From positions 1-64,000 of the forward strand of contig NZ_CAKVGN010000001.1 of the NCBI RefSeq assembly GCF_934747485.1: a DNA stretch of 64,000 nt, given 5' to 3'. The notes under the pieces were generated by a model that was not told the origin of the DNA, made no database searches, and saw only the letters and a list, made by a program, of their open reading frames with translations. Position 1 is the stretch's first letter; each line of letters starts with the position of its first letter. This document shows, piece by piece, positions 7,837 through 16,064 of the stretch. This stretch comes from an uncultured Brachyspira sp. (lineage in GTDB: Bacteria; Spirochaetota; Brachyspiria; Brachyspirales; Brachyspiraceae). The translations under genes and the position numbers were made by a program.

Positions 7837-8841
7837 TTAAAAGAATAAACTAGCCTCTAAACCAATCTTGCTTTCCATTTTTCTAAAAGCATAAAGCTGT
7901 CTAGAGCGGAGATATTCATATTTTACAGCAATTGTAAATCTATAAATCTCTATTCCTAAAGCTACAGATATAGAAGGCGACCATCTATAAATAGACTCTA
8001 TTGCTTTATATCCTTCTCCAGCATTTTTTCTATTTATTTTATTAAGTTCATCATATTCTCCAGCTATATAAACTCCTGTAATTAAATTCATCTCTCCCCA
8101 CAAAGGAAATCTAAAATCACTTCCTGCATATAAAGTAAGTATATTAACTAAATTAGACTTTTTAAAACCAGTAATGGCAAATAAAGTCCCCCCATAAAAA
8201 GAAAACCAACCCCATCTATAATATGCCGCAATATGCATCTGTTCAAAACCTACATCTATAAACTCATCATTATCTTTATCATGCAATGAGCTATCTCCTA
8301 ATATATCTCCTCCCATATGATAACATATATGTTTTAAAGGAGAGAATCTTATTTTGAGTTTATTTTTAAATATATAGTCAATATATGCTTCTACTTGCAT
8401 ATATGTGCTAAATAAGAAACTAGTGCCGTATAGTTTATCGTATTTATATTGATAATGAGCAAAATTAAACTTTGCAGAGTAAGCGACACCTATTCTAATT
8501 CTATGAGTTTCTTCATTTATATTAAAAGCTATAGGGGATAATTCTGTTGATAATGTTGGGCTATGAAATATTATTACTTTATCTATAGTAAAATTTTTAT
8601 TATTATAAAGCTTATTTGGATTAAATATTGTTCCAAACCAGAATTTTGTATTATAATTATTTACATCAGTAAATCCAGTGAAGTATTTATCAGTTTCTGG
8701 GTTTCTTAGAGGGTTATATTTCCACTTAGTTTTTACTTTTTGGGAATAATTATCCATTTTTTGTTCTATAGATAGGTTTGTATTTTGAGCATTTAATATG
8801 AAAGATAATAGGATAAAACACGTTAATATATATTTATTCAT
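7837..8841 (-). CDS. Putative outer-membrane beta-barrel protein
   Basis: 334 residues with an N-terminal signal peptide (MNKYILTCFILLSFILNAQ, cleavage probably after Ala18) and a sequence rich in alternating aromatic and polar residues, ending in Phe as outer-membrane barrels do. Strand-like segments such as MHIAAYYRWGWFSFYGG, LITGVYIAGEY and FTIAVKYEYLRSRQL run to the C-terminus. The middle CYHMGGDILGD loosely recalls DUF1207-type proteins, an uncertain match. Function is unknown. It is a single gene with a very good promoter, so it may be abundant at the cell surface. Confidence 0.6.
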   Translation of the reverse strand: MNKYILTCFILLSFILNAQNTNLSIEQKMDNYSQKVKTKWKYNPLRNPETDKYFTGFTDVNNYNTKFWFGTIFNPNKLYNNKNFTIDKVIIFHSPTLSTELSPIAFNINEETHRIRIGVAYSAKFNFAHYQYKYDKLYGTSFLFSTYMQVEAYIDYIFKNKLKIRFSPLKHICYHMGGDILGDSSLHDKDNDEFIDVGFEQMHIAAYYRWGWFSFYGGTLFAITGFKKSNLVNILTLYAGSDFRFPLWGEMNLITGVYIAGEYDELNKINRKNAGEGYKAIESIYRWSPSISVALGIEIYRFTIAVKYEYLRSRQLYAFRKMESKIGLEASLFF

Positions 8842-8872
8842 TTTTCGTTTTCTTAAGCATTTTTTAGCGATG

Positions 8873-8900
8873 ATTATATGTTTTTTAAATAAGTTGTCAA
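8873..8900 (-). promoter_or_regulatory. Consensus promoter of the outer-membrane protein gene
   Basis: Minus strand TTGACA (8895-8900) and TATAAT (8873-8878), 16-bp spacer: both boxes are perfect, the best promoter in the window. The start codon is about 32 bp downstream. Confidence 0.7.
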
Positions 8901-8940
8901 TATTTTAATTAAAAATAATGATGTTAATTTAAATCTTTAC

Positions 8941-8968
8941 TTGCAAAAAATTATTATTTTGATAAAAT
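8941..8968 (+). promoter_or_regulatory. Possible promoter of the cheY-mreD run
   Basis: TTGCAA at 8941-8946 and TAAAAT at 8963-8968 with a 16-bp spacer, 100 bp before cheY. The region between 8842 and 9067 holds this and the divergent promoter. Confidence 0.45.
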
Positions 8969-9067
8969 ATATACAAATACATACTAGTAGAATTTTATAA
9001 ATTTACACTAAATTATAAGAATTTCTAATACGATAATATTTTTTAGAGTTTTAAGGAGTAATATAAT

Positions 9068-9484
9068 ATGTCTGATATAAATAAAAAAGCAGCAGATGGC
9101 ATAAATGAATTTGGTAAATCTTTTAGAGTTTTATTAGTAGATGATTCGGCATTTGTGGTAAAACAATTGCAGCAGATATTGGTATCAGAACAGTATACAG
9201 TAGTAGGTACAGCAGAAAATGGTGAAGAAGGCGTAATGATGTATAAAGAATTAAAACCAGATTTAGTTACTATGGACATTACTATGCCTAAAATGGATGG
9301 TATTACAGCTCTTACTAAAATAGTAGAGTTTGATAAAAATGCTAAAATTGTTATGGTTAGTGCTTTAGGTAAAGAGGATATGGTTAAAAAAGCACTTCTT
9401 GCCGGTGCTAAAAATTATATTACTAAGCCTTTGGATAGAAAAAAAGTTTTAGAGCGTATAAAAATGGTTTTAGACAAGAAATGA
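9068..9484 (+). CDS. cheY: CheY-like response regulator
   Basis: Single receiver domain, 138 residues, with about 18 extra residues before the first strand. The phosphorylation site is the Asp in LVTMDITMPKMDG; the acidic pair is in LLVDDSAF; the switch residue Ser is in IVMVSAL and the conserved Lys in YITKPLD. Such proteins carry the signal from CheA to the flagellar motor or to another output. AAGGAG stands before the ATG. It heads a plus-strand run with cheR, bactofilin, TPR and mreBCD genes; no CheA or CheW gene is near. It could serve flagellar switching or a separate output. Confidence 0.9.
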   Translation: MSDINKKAADGINEFGKSFRVLLVDDSAFVVKQLQQILVSEQYTVVGTAENGEEGVMMYKELKPDLVTMDITMPKMDGITALTKIVEFDKNAKIVMVSALGKEDMVKKALLAGAKNYITKPLDRKKVLERIKMVLDKK

Positions 9485-9507
9485 TTTAATAATATGGTAT
9501 CATTAAT

Positions 9508-10338
9508 TTGAGTAGCAGCAGTTTAAATGAAAAATATTTAGAATTATTCAAGGAGTTTATATATAATAAAAGCGGTATTCGTTTTAACCTTATCAATCAG
9601 GTAATATTAGAATCAAGAATACAGTCTTCTATGAAAGAGAGAAATATTGCTAATGTAGAAGATTATTTTCACCTTATTTCAAATGATAAAAATGAACTAA
9701 AGTTATTTTTAGATAATATAACTACAAATCTCACTAAGTTTTTTAGAACAGAGAGTAATTTCGATTTATTAAAAAACAAAGTTTTGCCTATAATATTAAA
9801 CAATAAAAGATATTCAGAGCCTATACGCATATGGAGTTCTGGCTGTTCTACAGGAGAAGAAGCGTATTCCATAGCAATGACTTGTATGGAAACACCAAAT
9901 ATATATAGAAGTAATGTAAAGATATATGCTACGGATATTTCTATTCAATCTTTAGATGTGGCAAAAAAAGGCATTTATGATAAAGATAAGGTTGCAAATA
10001 TAAGTGAAGAATACTTGATTAAATATTTTGATGAGATGCCTAATGGAAAATATAAAGTAAAAGATGATATAAAAGATATGGTTACTTTTGAATATCATAA
10101 TCTTATCACTCCTAATAATAGATATTTAAATATGGACATAGTTTTTTGTAGGAATGTGCTTATATATTTTGATAATGAATCTGTTAAATTGACTGTTAAT
10201 AGATTTTATGATATATTAAATAAACATGGTTTTTTATTTATAGGACATAGCGAGTCTTTATTTGGGCTTGATACAAAATTTAAATTTAATAATATAGATA
10301 ATTCGATTGTATATACCAAAAGTGAGGAGGTATTTTAA
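9508..10338 (+). CDS. cheR: CheR chemoreceptor glutamate methyltransferase
   Basis: S-adenosylmethionine-dependent methyltransferase that methylates glutamates of chemoreceptors during adaptation. The N-terminal helical CheR domain covers about residues 1-75, with the catalytic domain after it: WSSGCSTGEEAYSIAM is the SAM-binding loop, YATDIS and FCRNVLIYF are the following family motifs. The length of 276 is normal. The start is a TTG at 9508 with no strong ribosome binding site; no in-frame ATG lies nearby. It follows cheY by 23 bp and its stop codon overlaps the next ATG by one base. Confidence 0.92.
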   Translation: MSSSSLNEKYLELFKEFIYNKSGIRFNLINQVILESRIQSSMKERNIANVEDYFHLISNDKNELKLFLDNITTNLTKFFRTESNFDLLKNKVLPIILNNKRYSEPIRIWSSGCSTGEEAYSIAMTCMETPNIYRSNVKIYATDISIQSLDVAKKGIYDKDKVANISEEYLIKYFDEMPNGKYKVKDDIKDMVTFEYHNLITPNNRYLNMDIVFCRNVLIYFDNESVKLTVNRFYDILNKHGFLFIGHSESLFGLDTKFKFNNIDNSIVYTKSEEVF

Positions 10339-10736
10339 TGTTTAGAAAAAATGAAATATCAGAATCAAATTCTATAATAGGTGAAGGTTCATATTTTAAA
10401 GGTGAGTTTACACTTAATGGCAGTTTAAGAATAGATGGTTGTTATGAGGGGGATAATCTTGAAGTTGATAGCCTTACTGTAGGAAATAGCGGAAAGGTAA
10501 AATCTAATATAAAAACTAATTCAGCTGTTATAGAAGGAATAGTAGTAGGAAATATTGAGGCAAAAAACAGAGTAATGCTTATGCCTACAAGCAGAGTTCT
10601 TGGAGAGATTCGCACACCTGAACTTATTATACAGAATGGCGTTATACTTGAGGGTGTTTGTATAGTATCGCCTGACCCTAAGACTAATCCTAAAGAGACT
10701 ATACTTAATTTGTATAATTCTAATAATCAACAATAA
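10338..10736 (+). CDS. Bactofilin
   Basis: Polymer-forming cytoskeletal protein (bactofilin, formerly DUF583), 132 residues. The core shows the parallel beta-helix pattern: GEGSYFKGEFTLNGSLRIDG, then repeated short hydrophobic strands separated by Gly or Asn turns. Bactofilins form filaments under the membrane and localise wall-synthesis or motility factors; in other spirochaetes they affect cell helicity or width. Its stop overlaps nothing, and it lies directly upstream of a membrane-anchored TPR protein and mreBCD, which supports a role in shape. An SD sequence (GAGG) lies within the end of cheR. Confidence 0.88.
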   Translation: MFRKNEISESNSIIGEGSYFKGEFTLNGSLRIDGCYEGDNLEVDSLTVGNSGKVKSNIKTNSAVIEGIVVGNIEAKNRVMLMPTSRVLGEIRTPELIIQNGVILEGVCIVSPDPKTNPKETILNLYNSNNQQ

Positions 10737-10741
10737 TTAAT

Positions 10742-11680
10742 ATGCCTTATTTATATGATGTTGAAAGAAAAATTAATGCAAGAATCATTATTGCAACTTT
10801 AGTAGGTATTATCTTAACTGTTGTATTATCTTATTTATTTATTTCAAATTATATAGAGAAAAAAAGAATTAGATATATTTATGATTATATAGCATTAGAA
10901 GATTATGATAATGCTTCTTTTATATTTAAAGACCTTCATAGCAGGAAACCTTTAAATAAAAATATATTAATGGCAGGCATAGATTTATATTATAATATTC
11001 TTTTAATAACTACAGATAAAGATGTCATTACAACAGCAAGTGAAAATATTACTAAATATGCAAAGCAGATGTTATTAACATCAAAGTTTATAAAGAACAA
11101 GTATATAATATATCAGAGATTAGCTTATGGATTTCAGAGGCTTGGCAGTTCTTATTATATTGATTCTTATAATTCTTATTTAGAGGCTATAAAAAATGGC
11201 GATAATAGAGTATCTACAGTGATAGAGCTTGCTAAGATATGTTATAAGATTGGATATTATAAAGAGGCGATAGATAATTTAGAATATGCTATAAAAAGGG
11301 ATACAGAGAATAATAAAGAGTTTTTAAACTTGGAATTATATTATGAACTTGCTGTTGCTTATGAAGGAAATAAAAATTACACCAAAGCAATACAAATACT
11401 TTCTTATATAGACGGCAAGTTTAACAATGATTATAAGCTTGAGGCTAAATCTTATTCTAAGCTTGGGGATTTATATTACAGGCAGGGCTTATATAAAGAA
11501 AGCGAATTTTTTTACAAAAAAGCATTATTATTAGATGACAAAAATCCTGATTTATATTATAGTATAGGGGAATTATTTAGAAGAACAAAGCGTATTAATG
11601 AAGCAATTGCTATGTTTAGAGAAGCATTAAAAATAGATAATAACTATAAACCCGCTAGGGACGCATTAAGGAGATTATAG
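10742..11680 (+). CDS. Membrane-anchored TPR protein
   Basis: 312 residues: a short cytoplasmic start, one membrane helix at about residues 14-36 (IIIATLVGIILTVVLSYLF), then tetratricopeptide repeats, most clearly between 160 and 310 (AIDNLEYAIKRD, AKSYSKLGDLYYRQGLY, ALLLDDKNPDLYYSIGEL, AIAMFREALKIDNNYKPA). TPR arrays bind other proteins. Its position between bactofilin and mreB suggests a scaffold linking the cytoskeleton with the periplasmic wall machinery, but no named family was recognised. Confidence 0.7.
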   Translation: MPYLYDVERKINARIIIATLVGIILTVVLSYLFISNYIEKKRIRYIYDYIALEDYDNASFIFKDLHSRKPLNKNILMAGIDLYYNILLITTDKDVITTASENITKYAKQMLLTSKFIKNKYIIYQRLAYGFQRLGSSYYIDSYNSYLEAIKNGDNRVSTVIELAKICYKIGYYKEAIDNLEYAIKRDTENNKEFLNLELYYELAVAYEGNKNYTKAIQILSYIDGKFNNDYKLEAKSYSKLGDLYYRQGLYKESEFFYKKALLLDDKNPDLYYSIGELFRRTKRINEAIAMFREALKIDNNYKPARDALRRL

Positions 11681-11685
11681 TATAT

Positions 11686-12711
11686 ATGTTTAGTTGGTTG
11701 TATAATATGTTCTCAAGTGATATGGGAATAGATTTAGGTACTGCAAACACTTTAGTTTATGTTAAGGGAGAGGGGATTGTTTTAGCAGAGCCTTCTGTGG
11801 TTGCTATAGAAAAAAGCACTGGGAATGTTATAGCTGTTGGTAATGAGGCTAAAAGAATGTTGGGTAAAGTACCAAATTCTATAGCAGCTATTAGACCTAT
11901 GAGAGACGGGGTTATTGCAGATTTTGAAACTGTTGAAAAAATGATAAGATATTTTATCAATAAAGTTCACAATAAAAAAACTTTAGTAAAACCGAGGATT
12001 GCTATAGGTATTCCTACAGGCATTACAGAAGTTGAGAGGCGAGCTGTACGTGAGAGCTGTGAGCAGGCGGGAGCGAGAACTATATTTTTAATAGAGCAAG
12101 CGAGGGCTGCTGCAATTGGTGCTGATATGCCTATTAATGAACCTCATGGCAATATGATTATAGAGATAGGGGGCGGTACTACTGAGGTTGCTGTGCTTTC
12201 ACTTGGAAGTATGGTACGCAGTGCTTCCATACGTGTGGGCGGCGATGAGCTTGATGATGCTATAATAAAATATATGCAAAGAACTCACAACTTATATATT
12301 GGTGAAAAAACTGCAGAAGAGATTAAGATTAATATTGGGCATGCTTATAAGGGCGATATATCTAAGACTATGGACATAAGAGGACGCGATTCCGTATCTG
12401 GTCTTCCTAAAACTTTAACTATCAACAGTGCTGAAGTAAAAGATGCTATATCAGATATATTGCTTGAAATATTGGAGGCTGTAAAATATGTACTTAATCA
12501 AACTCCTCCAGAGATAGCTGCTGATATTGTTGAGAGAGGTATTGTTATGAGCGGAGGAACTTCTTTACTTCCTGGTTTTACAGATTTAATATCTATAGAG
12601 ACAGGGGTTCCTGTTATACTTGCTGAGAGTCCTCTTACTTGTGTGGCTATTGGCTGCGGTAAGTTTATAGAAGAGACTAGAAATTTAAAAAATTATAGAA
12701 GATTTTCTTAA
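11686..12711 (+). CDS. mreB: Rod-shape-determining actin homologue MreB
   Basis: Bacterial actin that forms membrane-bound filaments and directs elongation-phase wall synthesis. 341 residues, normal length. Nucleotide-binding signatures are present: phosphate 1 in MGIDLGTANTLVYV, the connecting region IGIPTGITEVERRAV, phosphate 2 in MIIEIGGGTTEVAVLS and adenosine motif GIVMSGGTSLLPGF. The hydrophobic N-terminal MFSWLYNMF can serve as membrane anchor. It precedes mreC by 3 bp, so the three mre genes form an operon. Confidence 0.97.
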   Translation: MFSWLYNMFSSDMGIDLGTANTLVYVKGEGIVLAEPSVVAIEKSTGNVIAVGNEAKRMLGKVPNSIAAIRPMRDGVIADFETVEKMIRYFINKVHNKKTLVKPRIAIGIPTGITEVERRAVRESCEQAGARTIFLIEQARAAAIGADMPINEPHGNMIIEIGGGTTEVAVLSLGSMVRSASIRVGGDELDDAIIKYMQRTHNLYIGEKTAEEIKINIGHAYKGDISKTMDIRGRDSVSGLPKTLTINSAEVKDAISDILLEILEAVKYVLNQTPPEIAADIVERGIVMSGGTSLLPGFTDLISIETGVPVILAESPLTCVAIGCGKFIEETRNLKNYRRFS

Positions 12712-12714
12712 AAA

Positions 12715-13602
12715 GTGAATAATATATTAAAACACAAATTGCTTATACTTTATATTACGCTTAGTCTTGTGGCGTCTATATTTATGGTGCTTAATAGGAG
12801 TAATTTTGTTTTTGACTTGCGTTCTATATATGCACTTGGTGTTTATCCTGTACAGAATGCTACACAAAACATATCTAAGGCTTTTGTCTATCTTTATACA
12901 AGCATTACAGATATATTTACACTTCAAAGTCAGCTTCAAGTGCTTAGAGATAGAATAGCAGAATTAAACGGCACAGCTTTAGAATATGAACAGCTTCGTC
13001 AGGAAAACTCAAGGTTAAGAGCATTATTAAATGAAGCTCCTACTGATGAATACCCTTTAGAATATGCTGAGATAGTTTCAAAAGACCCTCAAAACTTTTA
13101 CAACACTATAGTTATTAACAAAGGAAGGGCTCATGGTATTGTTGTGGGTATGCCTGTTATATCATATAAAAGCGGATACAAGGGGCTTGTCGGCAAGGTT
13201 GTGGAAGTGAGAAAATACAACAGCAGAGTTTTATCTCTTATAGATGAAAGGTCGCAAATATCTGTTATGCTTGAGAGTTCTAAGGCTACTGGTATTATGA
13301 GCGGTCAGAATCCTCGTTCCACTCAAACGCATTTGCAGTATATAGATTTGCAGATTGATGTTGAAGAGGGAGAAAAAGTTTATACTAGCGGAATGGGCGG
13401 AGTTTTTCCGAGCGGAATATTGGTTGGAAATGTATTTAAAGTTGAGAAAAAGAATTACGGACTCTTTCACGATTTGTATATTGAGCCTATAGTTGATTTT
13501 TCAACTTTAGAGAATGTGTATGTGATAAAAAAGATTCCAGACAGAGAAATTATTATGCTTGCTAATGAAGAATATGAAGAGGGTGAAGTTACAAATAAAT
13601 GA
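12715..13602 (+). CDS. mreC: Rod-shape-determining protein MreC
   Basis: Bitopic membrane protein that links MreB to periplasmic synthases. 295 residues starting with GTG (12715), 3 bp after the mreB stop. One membrane helix lies at about residues 9-27; a coiled coil follows (about 68-105, LQVLRDRIAELNG); then come the two MreC beta-domains with the family motif SGMGGVFPSGILVGNV. The C-terminus is acidic. It overlaps mreD by the ATGA tetranucleotide. Confidence 0.95.
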   Translation: MNNILKHKLLILYITLSLVASIFMVLNRSNFVFDLRSIYALGVYPVQNATQNISKAFVYLYTSITDIFTLQSQLQVLRDRIAELNGTALEYEQLRQENSRLRALLNEAPTDEYPLEYAEIVSKDPQNFYNTIVINKGRAHGIVVGMPVISYKSGYKGLVGKVVEVRKYNSRVLSLIDERSQISVMLESSKATGIMSGQNPRSTQTHLQYIDLQIDVEEGEKVYTSGMGGVFPSGILVGNVFKVEKKNYGLFHDLYIEPIVDFSTLENVYVIKKIPDREIIMLANEEYEEGEVTNK

Positions 13603-14138
13603 AAAGAGCAATAACTGTTATAATAAGTTCACTATTACTTTTAATAATACAATCTTCACCTGCTTATGATTTGATTAGAATAACATTAGGTGCTAAGCCT
13701 GATTTGCTTCTTATATTTTTAGTATTTTTATCGTTTAGATATGGTTCTTTTGAAGGAGTTATATACGGCTTTTTTATAGGAATAATGCAGGATATTGTTT
13801 CAAGCTCTACTTTTGGTTCTTATGCCATAATATTTCTTAATATTGGTTTGGTTGTTGGATTCTTTAACAGCAGAATATTTATTAAGCAAATTGCAGCTGG
13901 TATATTTGTTACTTTAATTGGATATTTAATAAAGATTATAGCTTTATTTTTTGTAATGGCAATATATGCCGATTTATCAAGTGTTGCAGTGCTTATGCGT
14001 TCTGAGTTATTTATAGGACTTCCTCTCACAGTAATACTTTCTTCGCCATTGTTTATATTATTTGAAAAGATTGCCCCTATAGTGTATGACAAAAACAAAA
14101 TACATGTAGATGACAGCACCAAAACATACGAAGATTGA
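13599..14138 (+). CDS. mreD: Rod-shape-determining protein MreD
   Basis: Integral membrane protein of the elongation machinery, 179 residues, five or six membrane helices and a short polar tail. FGSYAIIFLNIGL and the DLLLIFLVFLSFRYGSFEGVI-type start (only part quoted) agree with the family. It overlaps mreC by 4 bp (ATGA). The usual following genes for PBP2 and RodA are absent; an unrelated ATPase gene begins 85 bp later. Confidence 0.92.
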   Translation: MKRAITVIISSLLLLIIQSSPAYDLIRITLGAKPDLLLIFLVFLSFRYGSFEGVIYGFFIGIMQDIVSSSTFGSYAIIFLNIGLVVGFFNSRIFIKQIAAGIFVTLIGYLIKIIALFFVMAIYADLSSVAVLMRSELFIGLPLTVILSSPLFILFEKIAPIVYDKNKIHVDDSTKTYED

Positions 14139-14202
14139 TTTTTTTAACATATACAAAAAATATAAAAATGATATTATAATAAAATAAATAATAAAATATC
14201 CG

Positions 14203-14221
14203 ATTATCTTTTTAGGATAAT
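14203..14221 (+). promoter_or_regulatory. Small hairpin covering the ATPase gene's ribosome binding site
   Basis: ATTATC (14203-14208) pairs with GATAAT (14216-14221), loop of 7, ending two bases before the ATG. The only SD-like bases, TAGGA, are in the loop and stem, so translation could be limited. A weak AT stem; low confidence. Confidence 0.3.
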
Positions 14222-14223
14222 GT

Positions 14224-15477
14224 ATGAAATTAAATATAAAAAATTTAGGCAGAATAAAAGAAGCCGAAATAAAAATAGACGGCATCACTACAATAGCAGG
14301 TGAAAATAATACAGGCAAAACAACAGTAGGAAAGGTATTGTTTTCTTGCTTTAATTCATTGAATAATATTGAAAAAGAAATATATTCAGATAAAGAATAT
14401 TCTGTAGAAAAGGAAGTTTATAATCTATATCATTCACTATTACCGTATATAATCCTTAAAACTAAAAAAATAAAAAAGATGTATGATGTGCTTAAAAATA
14501 TATCATGTGATTTATATTCTGATTATATAAATACTAAAAAAAATATATATGATATTTTAGTAAATACTTTTAAAGAATATGTTGATATAAAAGATGAAAA
14601 TATTATTGACTATATAAAAAAAGCATCTAAAAAAATAGAAGAATATATTAATATACCAGATGAAAAAATAGGTTATAAAAAAATAGAAGAATATTTCAAT
14701 GAAATGTTTAATAATCAAATAAACAGCAGAATAGAAAGAGATACTATAGCTGAAATTAATATATTAGATTTGTATTTTAAATTTATAGATGATAAATGTA
14801 TAGAAACAAATCTGAACTATTCAAATAAAAGAAATATATATTTCATAGATAACCCTTTTATTTTTGATAGAAATGATTATTCATATTCTTTGTCTGTACA
14901 GGAGTCGCATTTAATAAATAATATATTATATTCAGAAAAACCAAGCACATCAGATAAAATTTTAGCAGAAGAGAAATTAAAGAAAATATATGAAAAATTA
15001 TCAAAAGCTGTAAATGGTAAAATTTTAGAAAAAGACAAAGAATTTTATTTAGAGGAAGAAATTTTTTATGAACCTATATCAATACATAATTTATCAGCAG
15101 GTTTAAAATCTTTTGCTATTATAAAAATGCTGTTAGAGAGAAATGCATTAAAAGAAGATGATATTTTAGTATTAGATGAACCAGAAATACATCTTCATCC
15201 TAAATGGCAGCTTTTATATGCTGAAATAATAGTGCTTTTACAAAAAGAATTTAATATATATATTTTAATAACTACTCATAGTCCTTATTTTTTGGAAGCT
15301 ATAGAGATGTATTCAAAACTACATGGTATGCAGGAAAAAACTAATTATTATTTATCAGATATAGAAAATAAATATTCTGTTTTTAAGTTGGTAAATGAAA
15401 GTATAGAAGATATATATAGTTTAATGGCTCAGCCTATAGAGAAGTTGGAAAACTTAGAAAATAGTTTTGATGAGTAA
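14224..15477 (+). CDS. ABC/OLD-like AAA ATPase of a putative two-gene system
   Basis: 417 residues with a complete SMC/RecF-style ATPase: Walker A GENNTGKT at residues 26-33, a long Lys-, Ile- and Tyr-rich helical middle (about 60-270), ABC-like signature LSAGLKSF, Walker B DDILVLDEPEIHLHP and the switch histidine in TTHSPYF. This is the arrangement of AAA_15/AAA_21 and OLD-type ATPases found in several defence systems, but no C-terminal TOPRIM nuclease is present. The next gene, 21 bp away, encodes a protein with a nuclease-like motif and is the likely partner. AT content exceeds that of the mre genes, which fits acquisition. Cellular role is unknown. Confidence 0.75.
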   Translation: MKLNIKNLGRIKEAEIKIDGITTIAGENNTGKTTVGKVLFSCFNSLNNIEKEIYSDKEYSVEKEVYNLYHSLLPYIILKTKKIKKMYDVLKNISCDLYSDYINTKKNIYDILVNTFKEYVDIKDENIIDYIKKASKKIEEYINIPDEKIGYKKIEEYFNEMFNNQINSRIERDTIAEINILDLYFKFIDDKCIETNLNYSNKRNIYFIDNPFIFDRNDYSYSLSVQESHLINNILYSEKPSTSDKILAEEKLKKIYEKLSKAVNGKILEKDKEFYLEEEIFYEPISIHNLSAGLKSFAIIKMLLERNALKEDDILVLDEPEIHLHPKWQLLYAEIIVLLQKEFNIYILITTHSPYFLEAIEMYSKLHGMQEKTNYYLSDIENKYSVFKLVNESIEDIYSLMAQPIEKLENLENSFDE

Positions 15478-15498
15478 TTTTGATAAAGTAATTTAATT

Positions 15499-16059
15499 AT
15501 GAGACAAGATATAATAGATAGTTTGCCTGATATATTAAAAAATAATATAGATACTCTAAAAAATACTTCTTTAGACACTTGTAATAATCATTATATGACA
15601 GATAGTAAATTTACTGTTATTGATTTTGATAAAGTTGCAAAGTGTTATAAAGATGATAAAAATTTATATAATTTACCAGCATCTAATGATGCACTATATA
15701 TTATGGATAATAGTCATTTATATTTTTTAGAGTTTAAAAATGGTAAAATTGAAATAGATAATATAAAAACAAAAATATATGATAGTTTATTTATATTGTC
15801 AGATATAAAATATAATGACGGAAGTAAATATATAGAAAGCATAGTTGAGTTTTCGAAATCGAACATAGAATATATATTGATTTATAATTTTTATAAGAAT
15901 TCAAAATATATTTTTAATAATCATATCTATAAAAAAGCAAATAACGAAACACAATTATATGGCGGAGTATTAAAATTAAAAAAATTTATTTTAAAAGATA
16001 TTAATTTGTATAGTGAAAATGAGTTTAAAAATAAATTTATTTCTAAATTAAAAAATTAA
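15499..16059 (+). CDS. Small partner protein with PD-(D/E)xK-like motif
   Basis: 186 residues, no signal or membrane segment, unrecognised family. The stretch from Asp64 to Lys80 (SNDALYIM, then LYFLEFKNGK) resembles the PD-(D/E)xK nuclease core: an Asp, then a strand ending Glu78-x-Lys80, followed by a helix IKTKIYDSLFIL. This is a motif reading only; many non-nuclease proteins have ExK. It directly follows the ABC-type ATPase gene and ends 5 bp from the convergent PIN-TRAM gene, so it belongs with the ATPase. The pair could be an anti-phage or toxin module. Confidence 0.55.
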   Translation: MRQDIIDSLPDILKNNIDTLKNTSLDTCNNHYMTDSKFTVIDFDKVAKCYKDDKNLYNLPASNDALYIMDNSHLYFLEFKNGKIEIDNIKTKIYDSLFILSDIKYNDGSKYIESIVEFSKSNIEYILIYNFYKNSKYIFNNHIYKKANNETQLYGGVLKLKKFILKDINLYSENEFKNKFISKLKN

Positions 16060-16064
16060 TAAAA

